In this document: positions 51,535 to 63,320 of the stretch, one piece after another | Layout: each line of letters starts with the position of its first letter | Numbering within the stretch: position 1 is the first letter of the stretch | NCBI RefSeq assembly: GCF_004115265.2 | Contig: NC_046304.1 | Location: 16,918,292 to 16,982,291 of the forward strand | Length of the DNA stretch: 64,000 nt | Origin: Rhinolophus ferrumequinum | Lineage: Eukaryota; Chordata; Mammalia; Chiroptera; Rhinolophidae | Direction of reading: 5' to 3' | Made by a program: the position numbers and the translations under genes | The notes under the pieces: model-generated | What the model saw: only the letters and a program-made list of their open reading frames with translations | Databases searched by the model: none | What the model was told of the DNA's origin: nothing

Positions 51535-54500
51535 ATGGCGGCGCTGGTGAAGCGCGTGGGGTGGGCCACCCGACCCTTGCTGCCGGTGGCCCAGACCTGG
51601 GACTTCGATGCGCGGCGCTGGGTCCGAGCGCTGCGGCGGAGCCCCGTGAAAGTGTTGTTTCCATCCGGACAGGTGGTGGATCGGAAGCCCGGTGCTGGGA
51701 AGCAGCCCGGGAAGGCGGCGGCTGAGGCCAGTCCCCATGGGCAGCGACCGAAGCAGGTGCCCCCATCCCAGACGCCCAGCACCTGGGAAGAGTCAGGGCT
51801 TCGCTACGATAAAGCTTTACCCGGGGACAAAAGGCTAAGGTGATGTGGTCCTGACATTTGTCGGGTATCCCCATTTCTCTTCCCGCCTCACAGCGGGACC
51901 TTAACCTCTTTCCTCCAGTTGGAGTACTTCCAGTACCAACCGCTAGTTATTATGCACGGAGGGTAGAATTAATATCTTCTTCGGAATCAGTTTGTGTCTG
52001 TCTCGGAAGCTCTTTATGTCTGTTAGAACTAGGTGTCTCCGTTACAAGAATGTTGATAATTACTAGTCTTTCTGTTTCCACCCACAGCAATGTAATGACA
52101 ATAGTTAGGTCCAGGCCATTTCGGGAAAAGCAAGGGAAGATCCTGCTGGAAGGTCGCAGGCTGATTGCAGATGCTCTGAAAGCTGGTGCTGTGCCCAAAG
52201 TTTTCTTCTTTAGTCGTCTGGAATACATAAAGGAGCTGCCCCTTGATAAGCTAAAAGGTGTCAGCCTCATTAAGGTGAAATTTGAGGATATCAAGGATTG
52301 GTCCGACCTAGTAACACCGCAAGGAATAATGGGTCAGTGGTTATACAATGTCACTGCAAGTAGAGATCTAGGATTATTTGTTTATACTTGTGTTAGGCCA
52401 ACAAATTTTATTTAAACCAAATTCAAAATGTTACTGCCTAAACTTTTTTCAGACACCCAGAAAAATAAAGTTCTCAAATCTGTGCATATTACAGTATTTT
52501 TAGTGGAAACTGAAGCCAGTTTTTGGTCATTTGTATTATGGCTCTTTTTAGTCCCTAGGAATAACCACTGTTCCTCAAACCTTATGTTTTTAGATCATTT
52601 CTTCAACCTTTAATGTCTAACTAAAAATTAAGAAAATGTTTAACAAAATGTTAGCCCTCCGTCTCTAAAACGTGTGCCAGTGTGGTGATACCTTTTGTTG
52701 ACTTCCTTATTCTAGAAGCAGGTCTCAGCAGTACGCTGCAATTTATTGCCCTGTTTAGCCCATTGAACAGGAAACCTTGTCTTCATTTGGTTGAATCTAA
52801 CTTAAGGTTTTATGCAACTGTGATGTTGACTAGCTCTTAGAAAGGTTTTTCTAAATATGGAAAGACTAAATTCTTTATACCTTTTTGATGTTGGAATTAT
52901 AATTAAGATCTGAGAATTGAATGGCGGTAAGTGTAGAGGTTTCCCTTGGATGGTAAGGGATGGTTGGGGCAGGGAGGGTTATCTTCAAGTTTTGATGTTT
53001 AGACCAGGGCCTCTCGTACCCGTTACCATGTGTATTACCCGTAATGGGCTCATGGTGAAGCTATTAGGTTGGTGCAAAAGTAACTGAGGTTTAAAAGGTT
53101 AAAACAATTGCAAAAACTGCAATTACTTTGGCACCAACCTAATATTAATTGGGATACAAAATTCTGGGGACCATCTCTTGTTTCTGTAACTCAGCAAGTC
53201 AGAGAGATCTGTGCACCCATGCTCAGAACTCTCCCCTAGGGTGGGGACATGAACTATTGAAGTTTTCCACTCACTCTAAGTAACTACTGTCATTATCTAC
53301 ACCTCTCTAATCGCTGCTCCATGCTGTGGCTATCACTCGTTTTCACCATACTTGCCACTTTGGGCATATGTGCTAATGGTGGCCAGCCCACCCTGCACTT
53401 CTGTAGCCCTTTCATCATTATGACTGCTTTCATCATTTCATGGCTTTTAAATACACATATTATTTAGCGTCTCCTTATCATGTTTTATTTCAGAGTTGAG
53501 AAGGGGGCGGTAAAAGGCAAGGGAGAGAAGATGTAGCACTACCTGTCAGAGTTCAGGCACGTCTCTAAGTGTAATCCAACAATGTGAGTGGGGCTCTGTC
53601 ATCACTACAGCCTTAGAAGTTAAAGGACTTCAAAGGTTTCCTGCCCCATTGAATGCTCTCCTGGCTACGTGTGACTCTTAAATGCAGGGTCTTTTTACAG
53701 CACACAGGTGCCTGATACCATTCCATTGCCTTCACTGATGGACTAGGTACAGGTATTTATGTGCTCTAGGTGTGAATAAACTGGAATAGAATAGCCTGAT
53801 GGGGAGGGCAGTTTGGCAGTATGTGAACATTAAGAGAGCATACGTATCATTTGTCCATTTCCCTGGGGAAATATTTGGACATCTGCATAGTCATACAGGG
53901 ATGTTTATTGCAGGGTTGTTTATACTAGGGCAAATTGAAAATAATCTAAATGTCATTTAGTTGGGGGAGAGCTAAATAAATGTGGTACATTCACATTACC
54001 GAATAACATGCAGCAGTTAAAATAAGGTAGCTCCAAGTGTACTGACATGGTAAGGTCGCCAAGACATGTTATAGAGTTAAATAAGTAGATTATAGAATGG
54101 AGTGTGATTTTTAAAAGAAAGCAGCTGTATATAAGTAGGTGTACATATATGTAGGTAGATGCATAGAATAACTTCCAAAAGGATACACTCCAAGATTGAA
54201 AACAGTTATGTGGGGAGTTGCGGGGGGGGGTCACTGGTAGGATTTCATGTTTGAATTTTTTTAGTCAGAATGTATTCATGTATTACATAATTAAGAATAC
54301 AGAAAGTGATAAATAAATGAAAAGTCACATTATTCCCCATGTCCACATCAGACAGGTGAACCAGCTGCTTTGTTTCCTCAGGGATTTTTGCCAAACCCGA
54401 CCATGTTAAGATGGCATACCCAGAGACTCAGCTTCACCATTCACTGCCCTTATTGTTGATTTGTGACAATCTCCGTGACCCTGGGAACCTGGGGACGATT

Positions 54501-57069
54501 CTGAGATCTGCTGCTGGGGCGGGCTGCAGCAAAGTATTACTCACCAAAGGTAAGAGCGTTTGTGACTGGGTGAATTGGGTGGCCGTTTGTAAGGGAGCTG
54601 GCTCTGTGGGCCACCATACATGGATTTGGTTCTTGGGTCTGCCCCAGATCTGTGAGCAATATTCTACGTGTCACTTTCCTCGTCTGTCAAGTCGATATAA
54701 TAACAGAATCTACCCAGTAGGGTTGTTTTAAGGATTAAGTGATATGCACGTAAAGTACTTACGTGCCTGACACACAGTAATTCAGAAAATGTGGATTGGC
54801 TTTTAAAATTATTTTGACACCTGCTAGGTTATTAAAGAACTTAAAATCAATCAGGGAAAGAAATAGATGCCAGTTTGAACACTTGTTTCAAGTCCTTTAC
54901 TTAATGATCTTGAGTTCCCAAGTTGTGGGGCATATGAGACCTTTGTAACTTGACATTTTGAATCCTGTGAAAGGAATGCTGTCAACAGTATGATTATGAA
55001 ACCGTGAGACGTTTCCCTTCGCCCCACGCGTCAAACACCCCCCACACAAATTAGCCTCGGTACGTTTCTTTTCTGTCTCCTCTCAGCAGGAATGGGATTA
55101 GTAGGCTTAGTTCTAAACAGGCTCGCCTAACAGGTGGGATGTGCCTGAAACGCCTGTAACAACTTCGGGGGAGAGGATCAGTCATCAGAAACACTCACGC
55201 TACCGTTCAGTGTGAACAGTGGCGGCCATCGCTGAGCCTTGCCTACCTGCTCCTCTGATCTCTTCCCGCAGTCACACCTTGTTGGAGTGCATTTCTCTGC
55301 CAGCGTGAGAGCTAGGTGCTGGGCTTCTGTCGTCAGTACCTGCTGACCCACCCGCTGTTGAGAGCTCTGAGAGCAGGCCTGGCTTTGGAAATGGACCTGT
55401 GGAACCCAGGCAGTGTGGTTTCCACGCTGATGCTGTGGCTTGTGTAGAAGAGGCAGGGAAAGAGCAGGGAACACTTGGTGTGGTGTCCAGTATCTGGGAT
55501 GTAAGGATGAGGGGGATTTCATCGTGTCCTGTGGTCCCTACAAGTTAGAGGGGAGTTGGCGCCACTCTTAACTTGGAATGAGGAGATGGTATATGGGGTG
55601 CCCTCGTCCTGCTGTCGCGCCCAGCGCGTGGCCCTGGGAAAGGCGGAGTGTCTGCCAATGCACAGAAGTGGCTGGGCTGAGCACTGCCTCTGCAGAAAGA
55701 GTAGTTCTTCGTGCTTTCTCACCGTGGTGTGAGAGCAGGTGTGTGCCAAGGACGAGGCTGTTCCCTGGCTCTCCCTGGATCACGTAACTGCCTCCAATCT
55801 AATTGCCCCATCTCTAGTGTCTTTCCTGTTCCAATCCAGATTCAACATTGAAGCCAAATGGGCCTTTCCAAATCATAAACCAGATTCTGTCACCACTTTA
55901 AAATCCTTCAGTGGCATTATACTGTCTTCTGGATAAAACTGTCAACTCCTCAGCCTGGCACACCCAACTTCCTTTAGGTGGGTCCTTGCCTGCCTCCCGT
56001 CTCGTCTCCCACCACTCTTCCATCCATTTGTGGGCCTGCTTCACCTTACATACAGTTCTTGGACTGTGCACTTTCCCCTTCTGTAACTGTCCTCTGCCTG
56101 GGCCTTTTCTCTGACAAGGTCCTACCCGTGAAGATCCAGCCCAGCAGCCTGTGCTCTGGGATGGTTTTCCTCGTAGCCTTGCTTTGTACAAGGGTTTGCT
56201 GTTAACCCTGCTCATGCTGCTGCTGTGTCACAAGCTCCTCGAGGTTAGGAACTTGGGTGCTCCTGGCATTTCCCGTACGGTGCCTGGCACGTGTATGGTC
56301 AGTGTTGATGGGATGAGTAAAATCTGTGTCAGCACTCGAAGGACTTCCTCCTGCAGTCCCTTAGCTGGACACTGCCCTAATCGGGGAGGCGGAGGTGCCA
56401 GCTGTCAGGATGGCCACCACAGGACATCGTTTTGGGCTTCATCTTCTGATCCAGAACTCATCTGATGTACTCCAGAGGCCCTTCTCCTGAAAAGGCTGGT
56501 AACATTAATTGGATCCTGTCTTTTATTCTCTAGGCTGTGTGGATGCCTGGGAGCCCAAAGTGCTGCGGGCAGGTATGGGTGCGCATTTCCAGGTGCCCAT
56601 CATCAACAATCTGGACTGGGAAGCTGTGCCCAACTACTTGCCCCCCGACACCCGGGTCTACGTGGCGGACAACTGTGGCCTTTATGCCCGGGCCCAGACG
56701 TCTGATAAAGCCAGTGATTATGGCTGGGTATGTGACCGACAGCTCTCCAAGCTTCACAAGTATGAGGAAGAGGAGGAGGAGGATCTAGAAACCGGAGCCA
56801 GTAAAGGCTGGCTCCCTGAACTTGAGGTCCAGAGTTATGACTTGGACTGGACAGAGGCCCCCGCAGCTGTGGTCATAGGTGGGGAGACCCACGGCGTGAG
56901 CCTGGAGTCCCTGCAGTTGGCCGAGAGCACCGGGGGCAAGAGGCTTCTGATCCCTGTGGTGCCTGGTGTGGACAGCCTGAACTCGGCCATGGCTGCCAGC
57001 ATCCTGCTGTTTGAAGGGAAAAGACAACTGCGGTTACGGGCGGAACATTGGAGCAGAGACAGGAGTTAG
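51535..57069 (+). CDS. MRM3: rRNA methyltransferase 3, mitochondrial (RNMTL1), four exons
   Basis: The coding exons are 51535-51839, 52088-52332, 54382-54549 and 56534-57069. All borders are GT-AG and phases join to 417 residues (human 420). The N-terminus ([16 protein letters not shown], Arg-rich, few acidic residues) fits a mitochondrial targeting peptide. The SpoU/TrmH fold is shown by its three motifs: motif 1 [20 protein letters not shown] (about 210-229), motif 2 [11 protein letters not shown] (about 352-362) and motif 3 [16 protein letters not shown] (about 379-394), which form the SAM-binding knot. It 2'-O-methylates a guanosine of mitochondrial 16S rRNA (Gm1370 in human). An acidic run (EEEEEED) lies at 317-323. 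The gene shares its promoter with GLOD4. No canonical AATAAA is obvious within 500 bp of the stop. Confidence 0.96.
53064..53142. mobile_element. MADE1-like mariner MITE (79 bp)
   Basis: Ends 'ttaggttggtgcaaaagtaa' and 'ggcaccaacctaa' are inverted, with TA on both sides. It is in the opposite orientation to the copy at 50,263 and shares its non-MADE1 centre ('ggtttaaaaggttaaaa'). It lies in MRM3 intron 2. Confidence 0.9.
53740..54240 (+). repeat. Old L1 LINE 3' region
   Basis: 'gtttattgcagggttgttta', 'ttgaaaataatctaaatgtc', 'gcagcagttaaaataaggta' and 'gtgtactgacatggtaaggt' are old L1 3'-region strings. It ends in a G run near 54,225. In MRM3 intron 2. Confidence 0.55.
54600..54790 (+). repeat. 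MIR SINE
   Basis: 'cacttttcctcgtctgtcaa'-like start (54,671), then 'cagtagggttgttttaagga', 'ttaagtgatatgcacgtaaa' and 'gtgcctgacacacagtaatt' follow the MIR order. In MRM3 intron 3. Confidence 0.75.
55770..56330 (+). repeat. L2 LINE 3' region
   Basis: 'tgtcaccactttaaaatcct', 'tcagtggcattatactgtct', 'gtcacaagctcctcgaggtt' and 'acggtgcctggcacgtgtat' are in L2 order. In MRM3 intron 3. Confidence 0.65.
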
Positions 57070-58456
57070 CACTGAGAGGGGACACGGAGGTTAGCCTTTG
57101 GTTTGAGTTTGTCTCCAGCTCCTCCTGCACTTCTGGGAGGCTGGCAGAGTTGGTACCTGGCTTTCTAGGCCCAATTCAGGAGGCAGCAGGTAGGCATGCT
57201 GCTGTTGTATGGTTCTTGGAAAAAGAAGATTTCCCATGTATTTGTGCTTATCCTCAAAAACAACAAAGGTCAGAATTCTTCCTGAGATCTCCCATCTCGC
57301 CCGCCTTTTACATATCCATAAGAACTCCAGGTGATGGCATTCAGTAGCTAGCTGTTGTTTTCGGCTTGGCTGTGTCAATCTCTGCGATTGTTCAGGCCTT
57401 GACTTAAACAGCCACTGTGTATGTGTAACATGATTTTCCCCCACCACGTCTGGTGAAACAGCTTAATTTCATCAGGTGGTGGTACACCTTCTTAGCACCT
57501 CTGCGGATACCTTTTTGAGGACTCTGTTCAGAAAAGGAGGGAACGGATTTAAAATCATCAGCTTAATTCTGCACCTGTCAGGAAAGCCATATGCTTTTTA
57601 CCAACTTCCTGCTATTAGTCCTACTTCATGTACAACTTTTGGCTAAATGTAATGACTCAATGACTCACTTACATGAATCCCCCTCCTGCGCAGAGGAACA
57701 GAACTGCTTAGGCAAATGCCAACATTCCTGGCTGCTGTGTGAACAGAAAGCTCCTTCCAGGGGAGAGAGGCCGAGGTTCTGAAGATGAGAGCTTGGGCCT
57801 GCAACTCCAGTAAGACCCTGCAGTTCTTCTCTCAACCCTCCAGGGGACCAGGGCAAGCTGGGTCCTTACCTACCAGGTGCCAGCTGGGACGTAGCCAGGG
57901 ACATGAGGGCAAATGCAGATGGTAAGCACTGTGTTTTAAATCACCATGGGAAGGCGGTGTGAGGGCCTGGAGTGGGGGACCTATTTCAAGCAGTGCTTTG
58001 GCAACCACAGAGAATGTGGTTGGAGTTGAGGACGGTACGAGCAGTGGAGTTTCACCACATCCCTTCCACACCGTGGCTCCTTTACTTACCGGGATTCCTT
58101 GGGAGCCCTTCAGCTGCTCATTCCAAGGAGGTTGAGTTGCCGGCCCGCCCAAGAGAAATCATGGCCCCCCCCCCCCCCAACTTCCTTCCCCATCGGCTCC
58201 ACCAGCTCCCTGGTAAAACTTCCTGTCAAGAGAACCAAAAGATCAAGCATGACTCGTGCCCCAAGTGGCAGGGTGGGATTGCTTTGGCATGTTTGAGGGG
58301 AGGGGTTTTTCAGGAACAGTCTGGTTGGCTATGTTCTCCCAGGCTGACCAGCCAGAGCTGCTGCTCCGGTGCCCCACTGGTCTGGGCCTGCCCAGGGCCC
58401 CACACAGATGTCTGATGCAAGCAGCCCACAGATTGTTCTTGAGACGGGCAGCTTTT
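57070..58456. other. MRM3 3' UTR and downstream flank
   Basis: No coding exon found. A C run of about 15 lies near 58,166-58,180. The length of the MRM3 3' UTR cannot be set from sequence. Confidence 0.4.
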
Positions 58457-58470
58457 AGAAAGTAGATGAG

Positions 58471-58644
58471 GGGCGGCCGGTTGGCTCAGTTGATTAGAGG
58501 TCATAACACCAAGGTCACCGGTTCGATTCCCACATGGGCCAGTGAACTCTGCCCTCTACAACTAGATTAAAACAAGGACTTTACTTGCAGCTGGTGGGTC
58601 CTGGAAAAACACACTGTTCCCCCATACTCCCCAATTGAAAAAAA
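58471..58644 (+). repeat. Bat tRNA-SINE with perfect target duplication
   Basis: 'gggcggccggttggctcagt', 'tgattagaggtcataacacc', 'caccggttcgattcccacat', then tail 'ggaaaaacacactgttcccc' and an A run. A perfect 14-bp direct repeat agaaagtagatgag flanks it (58,457-58,470 and 58,645-58,658), which marks both insertion ends exactly. Confidence 0.93.
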
Positions 58645-61600
58645 AGAAAGTAGATGAGCCCACAAAGGCTGGGGCCTAGCCTGTCAGCCTCACAGCCATG
58701 ATGCTAAGTCTGGGAGGCAGCCCAGAGAACTGGACCCCTCGAGTCTGTCAACATTTGGTCTCTCAACACCTTGGAAAAATGCTAAAGAGTTAAATCACTA
58801 GAAGGAAGCGCGTGCCTTTCCAGTATGAAACCAGTCGCCTGCACTCTTTGTCCTTGGCTTACTGTTCCCGCTGATTTTTATTACAAAATAAAAATCAGTG
58901 AAAGAACAACAAACCTTACACCTTGTCCTTGTTCAGAAAAACAAAGCAATGCAAAACAGTATACCTGGCAAGTAATTCTAAGCCTGTTTTATCATCCTGG
59001 GTGTAAGAAAAGAAATTTATATCCCATTCACGTTATAGTCAGTGTTTATGTGCCATGCCCTGTGAGTTCATTTTGTAGTTTTTTGTGGGGATTTAACCGA
59101 GGGGCAGGCCAATTTCCCTTTCAAATGACTACAGGGGAAGCAAGTGGTCAAGTTCTTGTTTGCCAAGTGATACTGGAAAAGCTCTATCTTCAGTTCTCAA
59201 TTTTAAGGCCAACATTTGTCCTATCACCATTTCCCCAGGAAATAAGAATAAGAACTGAGCAGCATATGACAAGCAAAACTGCTTGGCTGAAAGCCGCGGT
59301 CAGAAGGTTGGCCAAGCTGCCAGTTGCCTTTGTGCTGAGCGTGACTATAAAGATTTTTGCCACGAGGTGGCAGCCACGCCTCAAAACCACTCCCAGCCTT
59401 GAATGGAGGGATGGGGATTTTTCCTGGATTTAAATGGAAAAGGGTGGAGTCAAAAGTCTCCCTTCACCACAGGCGTCTTGCAAGCCACTTACCCTCAGAG
59501 GTGCTGAAGTAGGAGGCCCATTGGTTTGTCACTCATTTAGCAGAATCTTGAAGTATAGGAGGACACTGGACCAAAAACGGGAGAAAATGCACAGAAATGG
59601 AAAGTGGCTACAGAAAAAACAAAACAACTTTTCCCTTTGAAGGAAGCCCTCTGGGAAAGCAGTTTTGGGTGGTACTGATGTCCCCTGCCACGTGGGAACC
59701 CTTGACTTTGAGCTTCGGGGCAGGAATAGCTGAAACCTCTTCCCCCAGTCACAGCTGCTAGCTCCTGGTTAGAATCCGTTATTGAGACCCAAAAGATGAA
59801 CAAACCTCAGGACTGGTTCCGCCTGGGACCACTTGCCCCAGGGTTGACAGCAACACCAAATGTCACCACCATCCAAGCTGAGCTGCTTTTAGCGCCACTT
59901 GTGTCATTCTGCTACCCAAACCACAGAAACAGTATTTCCCCCAGGTTTCCATGGCTGGTGCTGAAAACCACTTGGGGCTCCCCTCCTGGCCAAGCTGCTT
60001 CTGCCCTCCTGCAGGAGCAGATCTCACTGGCTTACCTTTAACTTTTTGTTTCAGGAAACAGTCATGTAGACACCTTTAAACTCCGAGATCTTATTTGGTC
60101 ACTTTTCATCAATACACAAAGGTCATAAGCTAGAAGCCAAAATAATAATGGCTGCGCCAGGATGACTATTCTGGATGACTTGGTCTCTGAACCAGGTTCC
60201 CATGTTACACTGGGGCAGCCGAGCGCGGCTGCAAACCGAGTCCTTGCTGGAAGCCTCAGGAAGAAGGAGCTGCTGCTGGAAGGCCAAGTGTGGCTGAAAA
60301 GTCTTGAGTACGTTGTGGACCGTATTGGTTCTGTTATTACATTTGTTTCGCAGGGAAGAGCTACTTTTTTCAATTGAAGCCTAATAGGTGGGAAGGGCCA
60401 TCACCAAAGCTGCTTCCTCGAAATGCAAGAAGGGAACAAAGGTTGGGGAGGCAACGCAGCTGCTGCGGGGTCTGGCCTCCCAGCCTCCCGTGCACCAATT
60501 TGATGGGAAGTGAGGGCGCATGCTGACTGCAAGCCCGTCCTGTGGCTCGTGATTGGTTGGGCATTCCCATATCCTCTGATGGCCAAAGGGGATTCATTTT
60601 TTGGCCCTGGTCCTAAGATCCTGCCTCCTACTGTATCCTAGTTCGGGCTTGGGTGGGTGGCTTATTTGTGTGAGGCAGGAACGCCCACGAATCCAGACTT
60701 GAGCTGTCTGTCTCCTTTGGGCTTCCCACTGGCCTGCAGGCCTGGGGACAGAGGCTTTCATGCCTTGACAGATTATTTAATGGAAATCCAACTGACCCTC
60801 AGAACAAGTCCAACCCAAATCTAACAACATTTCCTGGCATAGGAAGTATTCCAAACATTAAGCGGGTGAGACATACTTATGCCTTGAAAATGAAGCGTAG
60901 TTCCTTCATGCTTTCACATATAAGACATGCTCAGAATATCCTAATGTCATATTTCCCCCAGTAGAAGGGGAAACCCCAACCATAAAGCAGACCCAGTATA
61001 CAATTTTCCTACATACAAGCCTTTTGTTTCCTGGAAAATATTTCACCCATTGCACATGCACCATTAGCACCAATAATGAAGCTAATAAACAACAGCATTT
61101 ATCCCCCAAAGCATTTTCCTAGGAGCTGCCTGCCCGGAAGAAAGCAGGGGGTGCGCTTGTCCCTGTTGGTATTAGCTCAGAGGGATGTGGGCTCAGTGCT
61201 CACGTGGACACAGCCACTTCGGGGTGAACTTGAAAGATTCCCAAGCCCAGGCTTCCGGTTAGACCTGTTTGCACAGCAGCACCCAAAGGACAGCTGTGGA
61301 GGGCATGGCTGAGCCTCCCCACAGCCTGTGCTGCGGTGGCATTCCGGTCCTCCGGGGCGGGCTCTGGCCTGCCCAGGCCGGCCAGGGGAAATGACACTGC
61401 AGAGAAGGTGTGCACGCCCATGCCTGCGTGACGGGAGGGGCTGGGCCCCACACTCGCTCAGGTCCCTCCCAGCGCTACAATTCCAGCGCACGGCATTTCC
61501 ACACGTGCATGCACCGACACGTGGTTTTCTCCCTAAGGTGACAATGTAACAGCTTATTAGATCCGGCAGATCTGTTCCTGGACCATATCCTACTTTGTCT

Positions 61601-61898
61601 TGACATCATTGCAGAATTCAGTTTGCTGCCCCAGAACCAGGCAGCAGGAGGAGAGAACAGCTTTTCAGTGTCTTTAATTAGGCAACAGGAGAAAACAAAG
61701 TCTGGCTGAAAATCACCACGCAAAGCTTGGCTGATGCCAAAAAAGCAGTACTGGCTCCATGTGCTCAGATAAGGGAGAGCCATTGATTTCGAGGACACAC
61801 TTGGGGGAGGGGATGCATAGCAGACGGCCACCTCACTCCTGGAAAGGAAGCTGGTTTTCAGTCGCCCTCTGTAACACCAATCCCGAACAGGTAAAACA

Positions 61899-61940
61899 AT
61901 AAAAAAAAAAATAAAAAAAATAAAAATAAAAAAGGAAAAG
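61899..61940 (+). repeat. A-rich low-complexity run
   Basis: Alternating runs of A with single T (aataaaaaaaaaaat...) over about 42 bases. It resembles an old retrotransposon tail, but no element body was recognised 5' of it. Confidence 0.7.
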
Positions 61941-63270
61941 AAAATCTCATCACTTGTGAAAATGGCTAGAGTCAGATCTGGAAATCATTGTGGTGAACAC
62001 AAACCTGGAACCCCAGGGTGGCATTTTTACAGCCACCACCCTGCCTCCACCTGCAGGGCATGGTTTCCTTAGCTGCTGTCGGAAGCCCTTGAATATACCA
62101 CAGCTGGTGTTTTAACCTGCTTTCAATTAGCGACAAGCATTTTAAGGTATTTTGGAGCTGCTTAATGGAAATTAAGAAGCCACCCACTTCGTCTGCATCA
62201 ATTACCTTTCAGATCGTTTGTACCGTGGAGACAAGGCGATTTCACAGGCACTGGTGAAGTGATCCTCCCCAGCATTTCCTCCTAAAGTCGCCACTATATA
62301 AACCTTTTCCAGTAAACCTTCCCACTGAGCTTAACTAATCTACACACCCACTCCCAGGGGAATTCTGGTGTCAAGGATCCAGCTGGCATTCATGGAAGGT
62401 AGTTCAGTCAGCCAAATGACCTAGTTTTTCTGCTGCCATGACACATGACTTACAGGGTCTCCTCACTGGACTATGTTCCTTCTGCCCAGGAGATCAGTAG
62501 CTACCAAGAGAGACCACCTTTCTGTTTCCTCCAAGGGCACCACGATAAAGGGCACAGACAGAAACCCTGCCCATCTTCCGAGCAAGGTCAGCCTCACTTC
62601 GTCCCCATATCCAACCCACCCTGCAAGGGAGACACTGGCAGGGTGACAGTGCAGGGTTTCAGGGTCTCCAACTATATTCCCAGTCTTCACTGGGAGACCC
62701 ATTGGGGTTCCTCGTGTTTCCTCCCTGGCCTTCTCAGGCTTCAGAGTACATGCTCCCCTGTAGGGAGGGAACGAAGGAGCCCTGAGGGTCCACAAGGATG
62801 TCTGTCATCTGAGAATCCACCTCCGCAAGGGCAAGTTCAGTCAGGAGAGATGGCGGCCAGAGCTCTGGTGTTCTAATCCAGATGAACTTTCTGGCTTCTG
62901 GAGGCTGTGACAGGTGACCAGGTTAGGTCTCAGGATTCTCGAAAATTCTGACACATAGCTACCAGGTAGCCAACGAAAGTCCAAAGGATCTCGTGAGTCG
63001 CTCCTCCCTTCACTGCCCACCTCCTAAGAGAGCACACCACCACAAGCAAAAAGATTTTTGTTATTAGGACAGAAAAGGCCAACTGATGGGTAACATCCAG
63101 AGATGCCTGCTTTTATTTCTTACTAGGTGATTGCATTTCAGGCTGGTGACATCAAGTAACAGTCTAATTACCAACTAATTTTTTACCTCCGAAACTACAA
63201 ATCAACAATCCAATTCGGCAAGGAGCAATGGTGTTACAGCTAATTGGGGGGCTGGGTTTTCCAAATAAAT

Positions 63271-63320
63271 GGGCTTGTTTGGCAGAGTGCTGTGAAGTGG
63301 GCTTGTTTGGCAGAGTGCTG
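63271..63320 (+). repeat. Short tandem duplication, 28-bp period
   Basis: The 22 bases gggcttgtttggcagagtgc + tg occur at 63,271-63,292 and again at 63,299-63,320, separated by gaagtg-type filler of 6 bases. Two units only. Confidence 0.9.
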
